DNA from: Glandiceps talaboti
Taxonomy: Eukaryota; Hemichordata; Enteropneusta; Spengelidae
NCBI RefSeq assembly: GCF_964340395.1
Contig: NC_135556.1
Coordinates: forward strand, 17,629,642-17,693,641
Length of the DNA stretch: 64,000 nucleotides
Direction: 5' to 3'
The notes beneath the pieces are model-generated. The model searched no databases. It had not been told where the DNA came from and saw nothing but the letters and a program-made list of their open reading frames with translations. Shown one piece after another: positions 12,823 to 25,942 of this stretch. A program made the translations under genes and the position numbers. Every line of letters starts with the position of its first letter. Within the stretch, counting starts at the first letter, position 1.

Positions 12823-14947
12823 GTAGTATGGATCAGATATGACTGGTTTATCAGTTTTACACTATTTGACACTAAGTGGTACGAAATAGCTAGCCACTGC
12901 TATCATCCAGTCGTAAACTAACGCAAACCACTGTCACTTGTACTTAAGCTTAAACGACCCGAATAGTATCAAAACAATTAGAACAAGACATTCTGATAGC
13001 CAAGAAAACTGTCCGCATGAATCACATATAGCTATCTGTAACGTGTGTAGGTAGACACCATTAGGAACAAAGCAAACCAGACAAACTGTTTTGAAAATAT
13101 CTGATTTTCTTCTAGGTGTTGTAGTGTATTTGCACACCTATCGATGATTAATTGCACTTTAGTATCGAAGTACTAGTTGCATCATTAACTAAGGATGAGG
13201 CCAGAGTCACAGTTTTCATTTCAGTGAACACTTGCCACTGCTCATCATCGACACACTTCATTATAATCAAATTTACAGAACATTTACAGTTTCATAAACA
13301 TTGGATCAGTGAATTCTTGACTAATCTTTTAATGTAGCCCATGACAATATCGTCTTTTAATGCAGTGTGTCTGTTGCAAAGATTATGAAGGGTAAAGGTC
13401 AAACCTTCACTAGCAAATCGACGTCAAAAGAATATTTAACTGTGATTAATTGTTGCTTTCAGTGTTAGCATACTTTCGAAACGTCGCCAAGGTCATTATC
13501 TGGATAGTAAGATTAAGGTATGGAATCTGGACAGCGTCTTTTTATCGTCTGAGATGATGTCACATTCTTAAGCAGTACTACACTCGCGTACATTCATATG
13601 ATTACAATTGAAAGTTTTAAATAAAGACAGTAATTACTAATGACAAACAATTCAAAGCATATTTCTCCTTCATTGAAATGCACAAATTAAATGAGATTAC
13701 CGTTAAATTAGTGTTCTCTTCAGTGGATACATCATATAAGCATAACATGCATTGATTATCACATTTAATGACATAATAGTCAGTCCTAAATTCAATAATA
13801 GTTTGGAACTAAACGTTTACAAACAGATAAACGTGGTTGAATTCGGGATATTCATGATTAACAATATGTTTCAACCATGTAATAATTTTGAAGATAAAAA
13901 AGGCACTAGCTGCGTCTGGAACAGTTTTTGAAGATTTTCGTAATATCGTACACCCTGAACAGTACTGGATCACCCGTGTGTGAACGTCAATTGTGTAGAT
14001 GTGGTACAACCAATCAGACATCAAATTCATTTTCTGGTCCGCACCCGTAACAGCGCGCGATAAAATCCACCTTTGATTGGTGTGTGCAATGTCTGATTAT
14101 TGATATTTTAGCAATTTTCAGTAAATAGATTGTGGTTGTCTTATTGAATAATTTTACAAGCCAGTGCAGTTTTAGCATGGCGACAGATTCAAAGCAAACT
14201 ATTACTCATATTTAAACTTAGTTACTGCATCACCTATGGATAATATGACCACTAATTAACAGATACTGTGGTTTTTTTTTTCAAATAATTAATTGCAATT
14301 TTCAGTGAATATATCTTTGGTTATGTGATGACAAAAATGTCCCAGTTACAGGTAGTGCAGGTTTAAACAGTTAGCATCTGACACACTTGGCATAGTAAGA
14401 GTGACGTGTTAATTTGGAATCATGTTGCTGATACTAAATATTCATTTATCGTGGGATTGTGACACGGAAGAATACAAATGAAACTGTCTTATTATGCAGA
14501 CAGAAAGGTTAATCTAAACGTAGACTATTGTATTCCCTCGCCGTTCATCCAAAAGTGTCGAAGAGCTGAAAAACCTTTCTATGGCTACTTTAGCTTTGCT
14601 GTGCCAAGAGAGACACAATTATCTGAACCAATTGTCTCAAAGCTCTATTTTATCGGGATAGAAAGTTACTTCTGGCCTTCAGCAAATATGTCACGATAGC
14701 AATGATACCGTCTCAATAGAGCAAAGGTTAGAAGTGAAAGCATTGCACGGAACTTTGGCAACACTCGGGAGACTTTAGAGCTAAGAGTAGACGAATATAT
14801 TATGTTAATAATAAAGTACAGTTCTTCATAAATGCATTGAACTGTAACCAACTAGGTTGAAATAATTAGGTCGCATTTAACAATATGGCAGCAAGTGATG
14901 ATGCAGGCAGGTTGAAATTGACAATATAATCTTTTTCTTTAAAAAAA

Positions 14948-15072
14948 CACAAACAAACAAACAAACACACATATAAACGAACCAACAAACACACAATCGA
15001 TCGATCGATCGTACAGAGAAACAAGCAAGCAAGCAAACAAACAGACAAACACACACACAAACAAACAAACGT
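14948..15072. repeat. (CAAA)n with GATC and CAAG patches
   Basis: AAAC/AAAG-type tetramers with a GATC tetramer block (GATCGATCGATC) at about 14998-15010. Confidence 0.9.
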
Positions 15073-15819
15073 AAGGTGTATATAGCTTTCACCTCACCCA
15101 GTTTCCCATTTCCATCGTTAACATGCCTTTCAGCCACCCTGCGTATCACATTCCAAAAGCAATCCGTTTAATCTTTTAATACCATTTTCACATCACAACA
15201 ACATTGATAAAAGACTCTGTAAGTGTGTTTTCAATTATTTGAAGCCGTATGTTAATCGATAAAGGTTACTGACCCGTAGCCGTTGTCTAAAAGAGGAATT
15301 GTCTTAACTTTGATTCACCTGTGTAGGTGATTACGTCACTAAAATCAAATTATTTTCAACTGAACTAAGATGCTTGAATTGATCGTAGTTTTCAACCCGA
15401 GGCCTTGATGGTGTTCAGCGATGATGATGGCATGATGTTTAGGCGTTCTTGACTTCAAACTGCTATTCTGGACATGGGTAAAGTGCAACTCCCTCCGTCT
15501 GTTCTTGGAGATAGTTTCCATGTTTTATGTCTTGTATTTCTCTTTTGTTTCCCCTGGTAACCTATCCGGTTGTCTAGCTAGAACATAAACACTAGTACTC
15601 TTCCTATACCTGTTTAGTGTTCTGGGCAGTCTCTATGGATAGGCTTAGGAATAGTTAGGATGATCCACAACTAGGCGTTGGTGTTCCTAAAATCTAGGTT
15701 TTTAATTTTCCAGTGTATTCCTCAGTATAGACCTTGTTATACGAACACCAAATTATATATGATAAACTAAACCAAATACTCCCCCTAATTTAGATTACAT
15801 ATTGTGTCACATGTCGTGA

Positions 15820-15991
15820 TGGGCAAGTACATCATGGGAGTCGATCGGTAGAAATAACATATTCATGTTTGTGCAATGAATATTCATGACAAATGTTTTA
15901 CGCTAAAGGGACTAAACACTCAGGAGTGATGAATATTCATTATGCAACCACGAATATAGTATTTCAGATGTCTCCCATCATCCATTGGGCC
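15820..15991. mobile_element. Snap-back inverted-repeat element of about 170 bases
   Basis: The two halves are imperfect reverse complements over about 70 bases. Left half: GGGCAAGTACATCATGGGAG, then ATATTCATGTTTGTGCAATG and AATATTCATGAC. Right half, read inward: GCCCAATGGATGATGGGAGA, then ATATTCGTGGTTGCATAATG and AATATTCATCAC. No coding capacity; foldback MITE-like. Confidence 0.65.
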
Positions 15992-16700
15992 ATAGCAATG
16001 ATACTCTATAAAGGCTCAACTTAGTGTTTTTCTGAAATCCAAGTAATCGAGTGATGAAATCACTCTTTAGAACCCACGGTTTATGAAAATGTATCTCTTT
16101 CCTGATCAGGAGTGGTGTTTCACTTCAAACCACGAATCAATTCTTATTTGTATATAAAAGTGATCTAGTCACTATCACATTGGACGTGTTCCACTTGGTG
16201 AATATGTCCACGATCACCGTCACTATACCATTAATCATGCCATTGACCATCAACTTTATCAGTAGTTTTAGTAAAGCCTTGATTTCCTGTATTCTAGGCA
16301 CTTTAGATGCGAGATACTAGATGCTTTACTTATGTGAAGAATTTGCGTCAAAGGGATGATATTCTCAGTCATGCTATATGTGTTAATTTATACTAATGTA
16401 GTCTATTTGAGTTTTATCTCATTCACTTACATACCAAGTGGTTACCTGATGAGGAAATCGAATGAAATGACGAAAGTGGTGATCAATTGTTTCTTGACAA
16501 GGTATCTTGTATTCACTGAGATGAGAATAGAGTGGGTTTCATGCACCATATATCTAATCACAACCGCTATCAGTCTGTTCCACTTCAGCAAATATATATG
16601 CCACCACATGATTTGTTTGTGTACAACGAATTGTGTATGAATAGCACAGTATCACTATCTCTTTGTACCTATGATAGGAGTCAGTTAATCTGGAACAGGA

Positions 16701-16801
16701 CGTCTGGCAAGACAAAACATCTTACTAGCATTGTTACATTCTATCGTCTGGCAAGACAAAACATCTTAAACATTGCTACATTTTATTGTCTGACTTGACA
16801 A
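16701..16801. repeat. 44-base tandem duplication with partial third copy
   Basis: CGTCTGGCAAGACAAAACAT occurs at 16701 and 16745; a degenerate third start, TGTCTGACTTGACAAAATAA, is near 16787. Confidence 0.85.
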
Positions 16802-17731
16802 AATAAACGTCAACTTTGCCTCAAATTTCGTGCACGAGCTACAAATATCTTTCATATCATTCCAAAATACAATAGACACTTGAGAATTATAAATCATTAC
16901 ATTGTATGTGAGTATTTGGTCACGATCTGCTAAGATAAATGTATCGCACTCAACGAAAATACAGCAATGCAAATTTTCTTGTCGCCTCAAATGATGAAAT
17001 TGTACCATTGTTATTATTAATTATATCATAATTGTAGAACCGGAGTCTGTTTTTTTTTTATGTTTTGGATTAACTGCCTTGTGTTGTAAATACCTATATC
17101 CATAAAACAAGTTGAGAATATGTTCAGGTAATGAGTTGAGCACTCTCATGAATTTAAGATGTTGAAATGCCATGTCCATACCATGTAGTAGTTTCCCTGT
17201 CATGTCGTATATTTGATTTATTGCTGCATACATATACATTAACCTGGTAGCTGAATGCCAAGGATTTGGGAAACAAATCGTAATCTTTTATGATGTTAGT
17301 TTTTTACCATTATTTGAGCATTTATCAAGTAATAAATAATTCCAGTTCAAGAGATATCGTGGGTGTTTTTGTAAGAAAAACATATTAAGTAGTGAGTCAA
17401 AGTATTGCACATTTAAAGAAGATTTGACGGATTTCAAGACAGCATATTTTTGTAATGTAACGTTCTCAAGTCTTGCAAACTGCAAGTGGTGTATTTTGTT
17501 AGTTGTATTCTGTTTACGGAGCACCAATGTGAAAGGATTGACTGAAGAATTGTGAAATAATTCCGGCTAGGGAATATTGAATTTCAGGTCGAATGCTGAT
17601 TCAAACGTTTGAGTACATCTGCCGCAGCTGATATAATTAATATTTCATGGGATGTGATAGTGTTACACCGCCAGTCTTCCATGAAATGTTTACTTCTGCG
17701 CGCTCCGACTATACATCTTCCCAAGGCCTAC

Positions 17732-17792
17732 TGTCATGATACTGTTAGTATTATATATGCATGACGGCCATCTTGAAAATGATGGCCATTTT
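17732..17792. repeat. Dispersed direct repeat, copy 1
   Basis: CTGTTAGTATTAT...ATGCATGACGGCCATCTTGAAAATGATGGCCAT resembles 18551-18608 (CTATTAGTATTATGCATGGCGATCATCTTC...ATGGTGGCCAT), the same orientation about 820 bases away. Confidence 0.6.
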
Positions 17793-18550
17793 GTTTGAAT
17801 TTATTGAAATGGTTCGGAATCCATAGATTTTAGATGAGTACGACAAAATTGTGCCTTCGAACAATTGTTGACGTGTGTATCAGCAAGTGAACATTTTTTT
17901 CACAAATCCGTCGCCATGGCTTTTATAACCCATTACGTTTGCTATCATCGAGATGTAATATTGTTACTTAGGATAAGTTACCTTTTGGCAATCTTAAAAT
18001 CACGACGCAGGGACCATCAATCGTCGAAAAATACAATTTACTTTCGTAATTGCAGAAATATTCGAAATGATACTTAAATAAAAAAACCATTATTCACTTA
18101 AAATCTATTGTACACATTGTTTCGTTCAGGAGATGAAGATAGCTCCCGACAACATACCCTATAGGCCAATATTAAAGTGTAATTCAGCCCTCCATTGTCG
18201 GCTTTATCGATAATAGTTATATGACGTAGATTTGCAGAAGGTTTTGTCAGAATGATCTCGTTGTTTATGCAAGCTATCAGACACATTCTTATATTGTAAA
18301 GGGAAAAAAAATAGAAAACAAGTATCTTGCATTAGGACCAGATTGTCTAATCGATATATAAGATTAACAGATTTCCAACGTTACTTTCTTTTCCGTATTC
18401 ATCTTCAAGAGTACCAAATGTATTATGAGTTTGCATTTATAAAAAAATATTACGAAGGCCAAAATATTAGAAAAATTGTTTCCCATCACACATACATATA
18501 TGCAACACAGGTACATTTTTAGCAAAGATCTTAGGTTGTCTTGGTCTGTT

Positions 18551-18608
18551 GTCGTCATACTATTAGTATTATGCATGGCGATCATCTTCAAAATGGTGGC
18601 CATATTTA
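18551..18608. repeat. Dispersed direct repeat, copy 2
   Basis: The partner of 17732-17792, about 75 to 80 percent similar by eye. Confidence 0.6.
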
Positions 18609-21600
18609 ATGTATGCAAATTGTTCCATAACTGTTACATAACTGTAAGTGAGTAGTTCAAATTGTACACATCTCTAGCTTATCCTTATGAAGCCATCTTC
18701 GATTCATGGAAGTTTGTTTCAGGTCATTCAAAGTAATATTTTTCTCAAGTATTCGTAATTTACCAACTTGGAGAAATATGGCTGTTAACTTGTCATGTAT
18801 TGTTGGATGTAATAATAGTTAAGAGTTTTTACAGGTCGTTGAACCCCATGATTAATGACAGTTCAACCGAATACCAAATCGTCATCCCATACTTACAATA
18901 TATGATTGTATCAGTTATAAGGGGGGGGGGGGGCTGTACCCACCACTTCGTGAAATTGATGGCATTAGTTTGTGTGTTATAGGTTTCAAAGAACAGCTGT
19001 CACAATATGATTTGATGAAGGTGGGCACGGGTGTGGGGTGGGGAGGGGGTACCAGTGTAATTGCAGAAATGAATGTCTTAAATCACAAAGTACGAAGATA
19101 TTATTTCATTTTTAACGTTTACGTTGAAAAAGTACATGTACGAATTAAGAAGAACATAAATTTGACTTCACATTTACAATTACAAATAAAAAGTTAGTGG
19201 TGTGATTCTGAATTAAGAAAACCTGTCTTGTCCACCCACTTTAATGGTAATTTTGTCTATATGATGGTTGTGAGTATTGAGACCCAGCCTACCGAGATCA
19301 AAGTATTGGTAAAACAGTTTATATAGAAAAAAAATAGATCTAGATTGAGTGAATCAGCCAATCAAGAAAGTGTACACGACCTAATGTACTTTGGTTCCTG
19401 ACAGGAACAATAATGAATCGATAGCTATTGTTTTGCAGATAAATGTGTCTTGCTGTCCTTGAAACATGTATCACCAGCAGATTGTAGATGGCAGTTCAAA
19501 TGACAGACTGTGAGCGGAGCTGCTCGAGAGAATTCGAATGCATGCTCACCATATGACCTTGTGTTACATCACAGCATCTAAAGCTATGTATAGCTCTGTC
19601 ATTTGAACGAAATGAACAAATTGCAGGTTTATTGTGAATCAGCAATATAATCCTGATCAGTGTTATTGAGTGTATACATCAATTTGTATTCAATTCTGCA
19701 ATGGACACGTACTCAGTGAAGAGCAGAGAGAACGAGAGCGTACTTTTTGGTTTTACCCAAAAGACTTCTACGTCACGATTCATGGTAACATATAAAAGAG
19801 AGACATCAAAATCAATTTCTTCAATTTTAAAGATAGCTCTACTGCTTTAATAGCAAGCAGATAGTTTGTATCTCACGCAAACGGTGATAACCTGATAACC
19901 CTTGCATTGTGAAATAGAAATATGATTTCGGAGTTAATACAATAGCATGGTGTGCACTTTCATGTATCCCCCATCTCTTGTGAGGGAGTCTTCAGTAATT
20001 ATAAGGTGGAGGGCCGAGGGAAATCAGGCCCTATCGGATTCTGTGGCATTTAGTGTGACCCTCCAATACGATCCCCCAGTCCATATAGATATGTTACTTA
20101 TTCTTTCACATTCATTTCATTTTTGTTATAGCTTTCAAGATGTCATGTATACCAGATTGCTTGGATGGACGAAGTACAACATAAAATCCAATCAATTCAT
20201 AATGTTTTCATAAAGGCTCCGTCGTTGGAGGCGCTAACAACATGGAGTATGGCACGGAAAAAAGTACAAGATTGTATCTGTTATGCAAATGTATGCATAA
20301 ATTATAGAAAATAACATTCATGCTATGATCGATCATTCTACTTTAAGTTGAGGGTAATTATCTGTTGTATCACACCATTAGGATGGTGGATGAGATATTC
20401 GACACGTTTCCCTCGTTTTCAATATACAGCAAGTTGAGAACCATTTGAAATTTGAAATAGGGGAGGAAAAACGGGCTTGCAGAAAAAAAAAGAATGCCCT
20501 TGACTAAATTATGCAATACAAAAATGATGTTTTCAGAATAACTTTTCTATCTAAGTGAAAGACCACACACACACATTTAATAGTACGTTGGGAAAGTATG
20601 TAGTATGTAGTAAACGAGAAATTATTACAGGATAAAAAGAACAGAGTAACAGTTAATGCGCGCTGTGATTTGAACTAATTCCAGTTTAGGTCCAATGGTA
20701 TCCTGGTAGGTTGCAGTTGGGTGATGGGAGGAAATCAAATCAAAATCCAGCCTCATGACAGCGAGTTTCTTCACCTCTATGGCAGACTCAAAGCGTTTTT
20801 CAGTGAACAAAATTTCTAAGTATCATTAAAATAGGCATTATATACCTATATATACTAATTTTAAGACCATACAATGCACATTAAAATATCTATATAACTG
20901 AACTGTAGCTGGAAGTATCGTTTACGCACACTATATTCTGTTGCTTCAATTTTATTTGGAGGTCGATCTGGCAATTAGGTCATATATAAATTGGGACTTG
21001 AAATAATATTGTTTTAGTCTTGATAGGAATGTTCCACAGGGTTTCTAAATTAGAAAAAAAACTCTGAAATGCCCCCCCCCCACAAGCATTCATAGTCTAG
21101 ATGCTATTGCGGTATCAAGTCATATCTGACTCAAAGGAGAGATTTTGAAATTCGATACAGGATAGCAGTAGATTACCCCATCATTCGATATCGAATTGTT
21201 TAGCCATAACTAATTTAAATCAACTCGATCGCCAGATAGATGTATTACAGTATCCGTGAAGATGTCAGCTTCTGCAGAAGATAAATGTCTCTCAATGGAC
21301 GGAATACGTTGTTGAAAGGAATAGGAATAATTCATGTTAGGGGAAAATGAGAAAAGTACAAACATCACATAAAACCCACGTCTAGTGAAGTCTCTTGTAG
21401 AATTTTAATCGTTTTCATCAGTTCGAAATTCAACATGGGGATGAAACAGGAATCTATTGGTATTGTTGTTTGACATGTGAAATGTGTGTCTTGCCCTGTC
21501 CACACCTGTCTACATCATACATCATTCATCATTTAACCCCAATTCATCAAATTCTATGAATGCGGCTTTAACCACCTTGATAAACGAATGCTTGTGATCG

Positions 21601-21711
21601 TATTCTGTTCTTTCCAAATTCATTCATTTGTTTTCACTTTTTCTGTTATTTGGATACAGGGAATGTCCTGAATAGTTTACGAATCACTTCTTGTAAGTAT
21701 CATAACATTTT

Positions 21712-21714
<3 letters not shown>

Positions 21715-21803
<89 letters not shown>
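21715..21803. repeat. (TA)n tract
   Basis: About 88 bases of pure TA. No hammerhead motif is adjacent. Confidence 0.98.
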
Positions 21804-21804
<1 letters not shown>

Positions 21805-21952
21805 CGAACCTGGACTTAGTATAATTCGTTTTTAATCAAAAATAGTAAAATAATCTTGTTTTGCTTTGTTTTGTTATTAATTAAGAATCCAAACTGAATA
21901 CCTGTATTGCCAATTTATCGATTGAGCAGGAGTCAAGCGAATACGAATACGA

Positions 21953-21993
<41 letters not shown>

Positions 21994-22012
21994 CCACCCC
22001 ACCACCGCCACC

Positions 22013-22044
<32 letters not shown>

Positions 22045-22062
22045 AAAACAAACAAAAAAAAC

Positions 22063-22098
<36 letters not shown>
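21953..22098. repeat. (CAA)n / (CAC)n trinucleotide array
   Basis: CAA units with a central CCACC block, giving artificial poly-Cys, poly-Leu, poly-Val and poly-Thr frames. Confidence 0.97.
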
Positions 22099-22869
22099 TA
22101 TCAAAGTACATACACCAGATACTGTAGTCTTGTAGTTACACGTAGAACGTTAACAGTAATGCTAAGTGCACAACTCATATTCGTCTTACATTTGAGAATG
22201 ACATGTTTCCTTCAAAGAAGATTCCCTACCGTACGTAGAGTTCAAGAAAATCGCCAAGACTTTAATTTGAACGGTGTAAAAACCTCTTAGGTAAAAAAGA
22301 CAAATGAAAGGAGGATCATCCTCTACATATACTGGTAGGGATATTCCCCATGTGATTATTGAACAGTTAAGACATTTGGTATTCTTAACACCCTAAGAGT
22401 ATTAACTCGTTGAATACAACGCCTCGTCACTTTATATCCTGAACAGGATGGAGAGACAGATTGCATTCAAATATACAGTGTAGATTTATTGCATTTCATC
22501 ACCACATGTACGTACACATCTATGGATTCAGATACATCTACTTGTCTACCCATTAACGCTCATTGACATTCATACATGTACACAGTAGTTAATATAACAC
22601 ATATATTTGAATAACTTTACAACACATTATATCGATGTACTCATCATGATATCACTATTTCAATCGTTCCATCTACGTACTGCTCATTCACAAATATTGG
22701 ATTTCGTACTTAAGGCGTGGAAACAAAACTTACGGTATCTAAATAAGCGAAAGAGTTCAGTCGTTTCTAAAATCTATACTCTGACCACTAACATATAATT
22801 AACCATACCACAATGACTCGTGTTTAACTGAACAGTAGCTTGACATTATTACACAGTTTTTTATCTGCA

Positions 22870-23118
22870 TATATATATATATATGAATGTCTAGTTCAGG
22901 TAGTTATGTTTTCTGTTGTTTTCCATATTATGGTCTCTATGTTATTAGTTTCTTTCCATCGGATGTACAACCACTACAGATTGGAAGAAAAGTTTCATAT
23001 TGTGTTTTTCAGTTGTCAGTTTCCTCTATGAATACGTAAAAAAAATTAGGGTCGGCAGTGTAAAACTAGGTGGGGGAGGGTAACCCGAAGCAAATAATGT
23101 TATATTTTAGGCCTAATA
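22870..23118 (+). mobile_element. Inverted-repeat element family B, 5'-truncated copy
   Basis: Matches the interior and right end of the copies at 40.4 and 45.4 kb (GTCTAGTTCAGGTAGTTATG onward, ending TTTTAGGCCTAA). The left terminus is replaced by a short TA tract, the same boundary at which the 45 kb copy is interrupted. Confidence 0.65.
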
Positions 23119-25543
23119 ATAGCAGTATTGTTTCGGACAGTTTTGTTAATAGGCTTATAATGGCTTAATCTTCATCATTTCTGAATAGCATATAATGTGC
23201 ACAGCTATATATACAATAGGTTTACTTGATATGCACCATTGAATGTGGTTCTAGATATACCGTGAACACTAGGAACAAAATGGCAGATGATCTTGTGTCA
23301 AAACTCTTGTTACAGCAATTGCAGCTGTAACATAGCATGAAGTCACAGTTTATTAGGGATAGCAAAGAAATGCAATTGCGTTATACAGCTTCAAAGTGGG
23401 GGAATTTAGCAATTATATATAGTGTCAAAACATATTTACTTCTTAAACCCAATTCACTGATTGTAAAAGTGCTTTATCAGTTTTGTTTAGGGAAGGGAAA
23501 TGATGTAATTGTATTTAAAAAGTGAGATGCTCACAGAATTTGAATTGTTTGTATGATGGATGTAGTTATCTGGGTATAGACAGAGAGATTGAAAGGCTGC
23601 CAGTGACACTCGTTTTACATGTATTACATCAAGTATACAGAAACACTATATATGATGGGTTAATTTAAATTTGGGTTAAGAAGACTTGGTGGTGACAGTG
23701 CATCAGTAAAACTACCAGAATGCCATTAATTATAAAGTCGGCAAACGGAGCAAGATTTTCCTATCAGATCTTTCTTAATTGAAATTATTGTCAAGGCATA
23801 AAAACTAATGAAATAGGTACATGCTCTTTAAAAATAACATATTTATTACAACAAGGACTCTTTAAAGGAGGCCCGCTAGTTTCGTATTAACCATAAATTC
23901 CAAACGAAACTTTGCATGTGTATAGTATAGAATATGTAGCAATGAATTAAAATGTGAAAGGAAAAAAGGGGGTCACCATATTACTTTGAAGCTTGAAATT
24001 ACCAAAAAATGGGTAACATCACCAAAATCTACAATTTCATAACATGCATAAATTCTGAAGTATATTTTTTAATATGTTTACAGTCTATTCAATTTTGCAT
24101 TCCATTTTGTCACCCCACACTAATAGACTTCAAAAATATCGTCAAAAATAATATCTGTTTAGTGTTATTTTGAGAGTCTATAATTATAATTGTTCATTCA
24201 AAATTCTCTATCTATAGAGAATTGGACGAAATCTACTACAATTAACCATTGATTCTTAACTAATCTCTCTGTGAAAGGTAATTGTAGTTTTATGTATCCA
24301 ACGAATAGAAAAAAACCCATATGGTCACCATATCCACAAAGGGAAAGCCCCTTATTTTACTTGTAAAAAGTGTCGCATGGGTGCGCGCAACGTAATTGAC
24401 CTTTGACCTTATTATGACGTCATAGTATAGCTCGTCTTGTTCTGAGCTATACTTTGATAAGTCTCATCTCAATCGTACAAAAAGTAAGTAGAATAACGAA
24501 AACTCAATATGTCATACTTATTCATTGTATAGAATGAAAAACTTCGTATAATTGTTTCCCTATGGTATTCGACCGTCTCTCACATTTGCACAAAAAGCAG
24601 TGAGCAGCTTCGATTCGCTTTTCTATTCGGTTTGTTTTCGATTAAGAAATGATTTTATTTTTCAATCACGAGGAAACAATTTGTGTATTTTCAATAAGGA
24701 GTGATGTTGGGATTTGATTGTTTGTCTATAAATCGTGACACATATTATCGATTACAATTTCTTAGTTTACAATGTAATCTGATTATTTTTTACCACAAAA
24801 ACCTAGGCTTGAAAAGAACTGCCGTTTTGTGAAACTGAAAATAACACAATCATTATATTTATTATGGAAGTAATATATATGTTCGATTAAAAGTGTCTCA
24901 AGTTTTAACTTAGTGTCAGTCGGAACATGCGTATGTGTGTGTACACGGTACGGTGTTTTCGCCGTGCACGTACTGTGGATGGGGTTAAAAAGCTTTATGC
25001 CCATTATGTTGTAGACACTGGAAAATTTATACATCGTAATAATCATATTCATTATTTCTTCTACATGTGATGACAACTAAATCGTATAAACCATTGTTGA
25101 AAAATGATTAGTTTAATATATAGTTCTTACTTAGTGCGTCGTGCGCAGAACAATGTGCGCAATGTAAAATACACGAACATCTTAATTATGCATATTTTAA
25201 TGATGACTATTAAACACTATAAATAACTACTTTTAAAAAGTTAAAACGGTGCCGTTAGATATCAAAGCAGGCCGATCATTATAAGTAGTAATTACATTTC
25301 ATTATGATTTTATTATTACTATAATTATACTACTTATATCCGTCCGAACTATAATTAAGGTCATAAATTAATAATTATGACATTTGCTACAACGGGTGAA
25401 ACATGCAAACGTAACATTTTAAAGAATTGTTCCATAGGCTTCTTGTCTAATCCCTTGTGACGTTCTTACTAACAACACGATACCATATCAGAGGTCAGCC
25501 ACATTATTTTTTTTTATAAATTTATAATTCGATCATTTGTTCT
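23119..25543. other. No gene seen
   Basis: AT-rich unique sequence; no repeat or conserved peptide noticed. Confidence 0.4.
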
Positions 25544-25942
25544 TAGGGGCACGATGAATAGTTCAACGAAGGATAAAAAACTAAATTCTTATACTTAGGC
25601 CTCAGACACCCCCCCCACCCACCCCACCTCTTCTAACTAAATTGGCCAAAAATTGAAAATTGCTTCAAACCACACAATCAATTTTAAATCAGTATGTAGC
25701 AGTATGTTGTGCTATGAATTTAAAGCCAGTATGTAGTGAGTAAAAAATCGTTCGTCTGTTGACACTTTATTGAATTTTAGTCCCATGAATTTTACTATAG
25801 CAAAAAATCGTACTATTCTCAATTTGACATAAAGATTGTATTTAGTAGGATGAGAACTAAAATGGCTCAACCCCCCCCCCACCCTCCAAGCCCTTAAGTA
25901 AAAGTCTTTCATCCTACATTGAACTATTGATCTTGCCCCTTA
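25544..25942. mobile_element. Inverted-repeat element family A, copy 1
   Basis: The outer ends (left AGGGGCACGATGAATAGTTC; right, read inward, AGGGGCAAGATCAATAGTTC) are inverted repeats of about 50 bases that include AGGATRAAAAACT. Subterminal C-runs lie at both ends. The copy at 37723-38165 shares the interior (CTTCTAACTAAATTGGCCA and others). Size and lack of coding suggest a MITE. Confidence 0.75.

Larger units (their letters stand above)
12217..15819. other. No gene seen
   Basis: Holds only the 42-base duplication and the CAAA array listed separately. Confidence 0.4.
15992..21714. other. No gene seen
   Basis: Holds the 44-base duplication, the 17.7/18.5 kb direct repeat, a 13-base G run (18921-18933) and a GTTCAAATGACAG inverted pair about 115 bases apart (19491 and about 19604). 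The minus-strand frame 20810-20625 (FTEKRFESAIEVKKLAVMRL) is protein-like for a short stretch but unrecognised. Confidence 0.4.

Noticed and set aside
21877-22290. Poly-Cys, poly-Leu/Val and poly-Thr frames
   Set aside because: All derive from one CAA/CAC array read in different frames.
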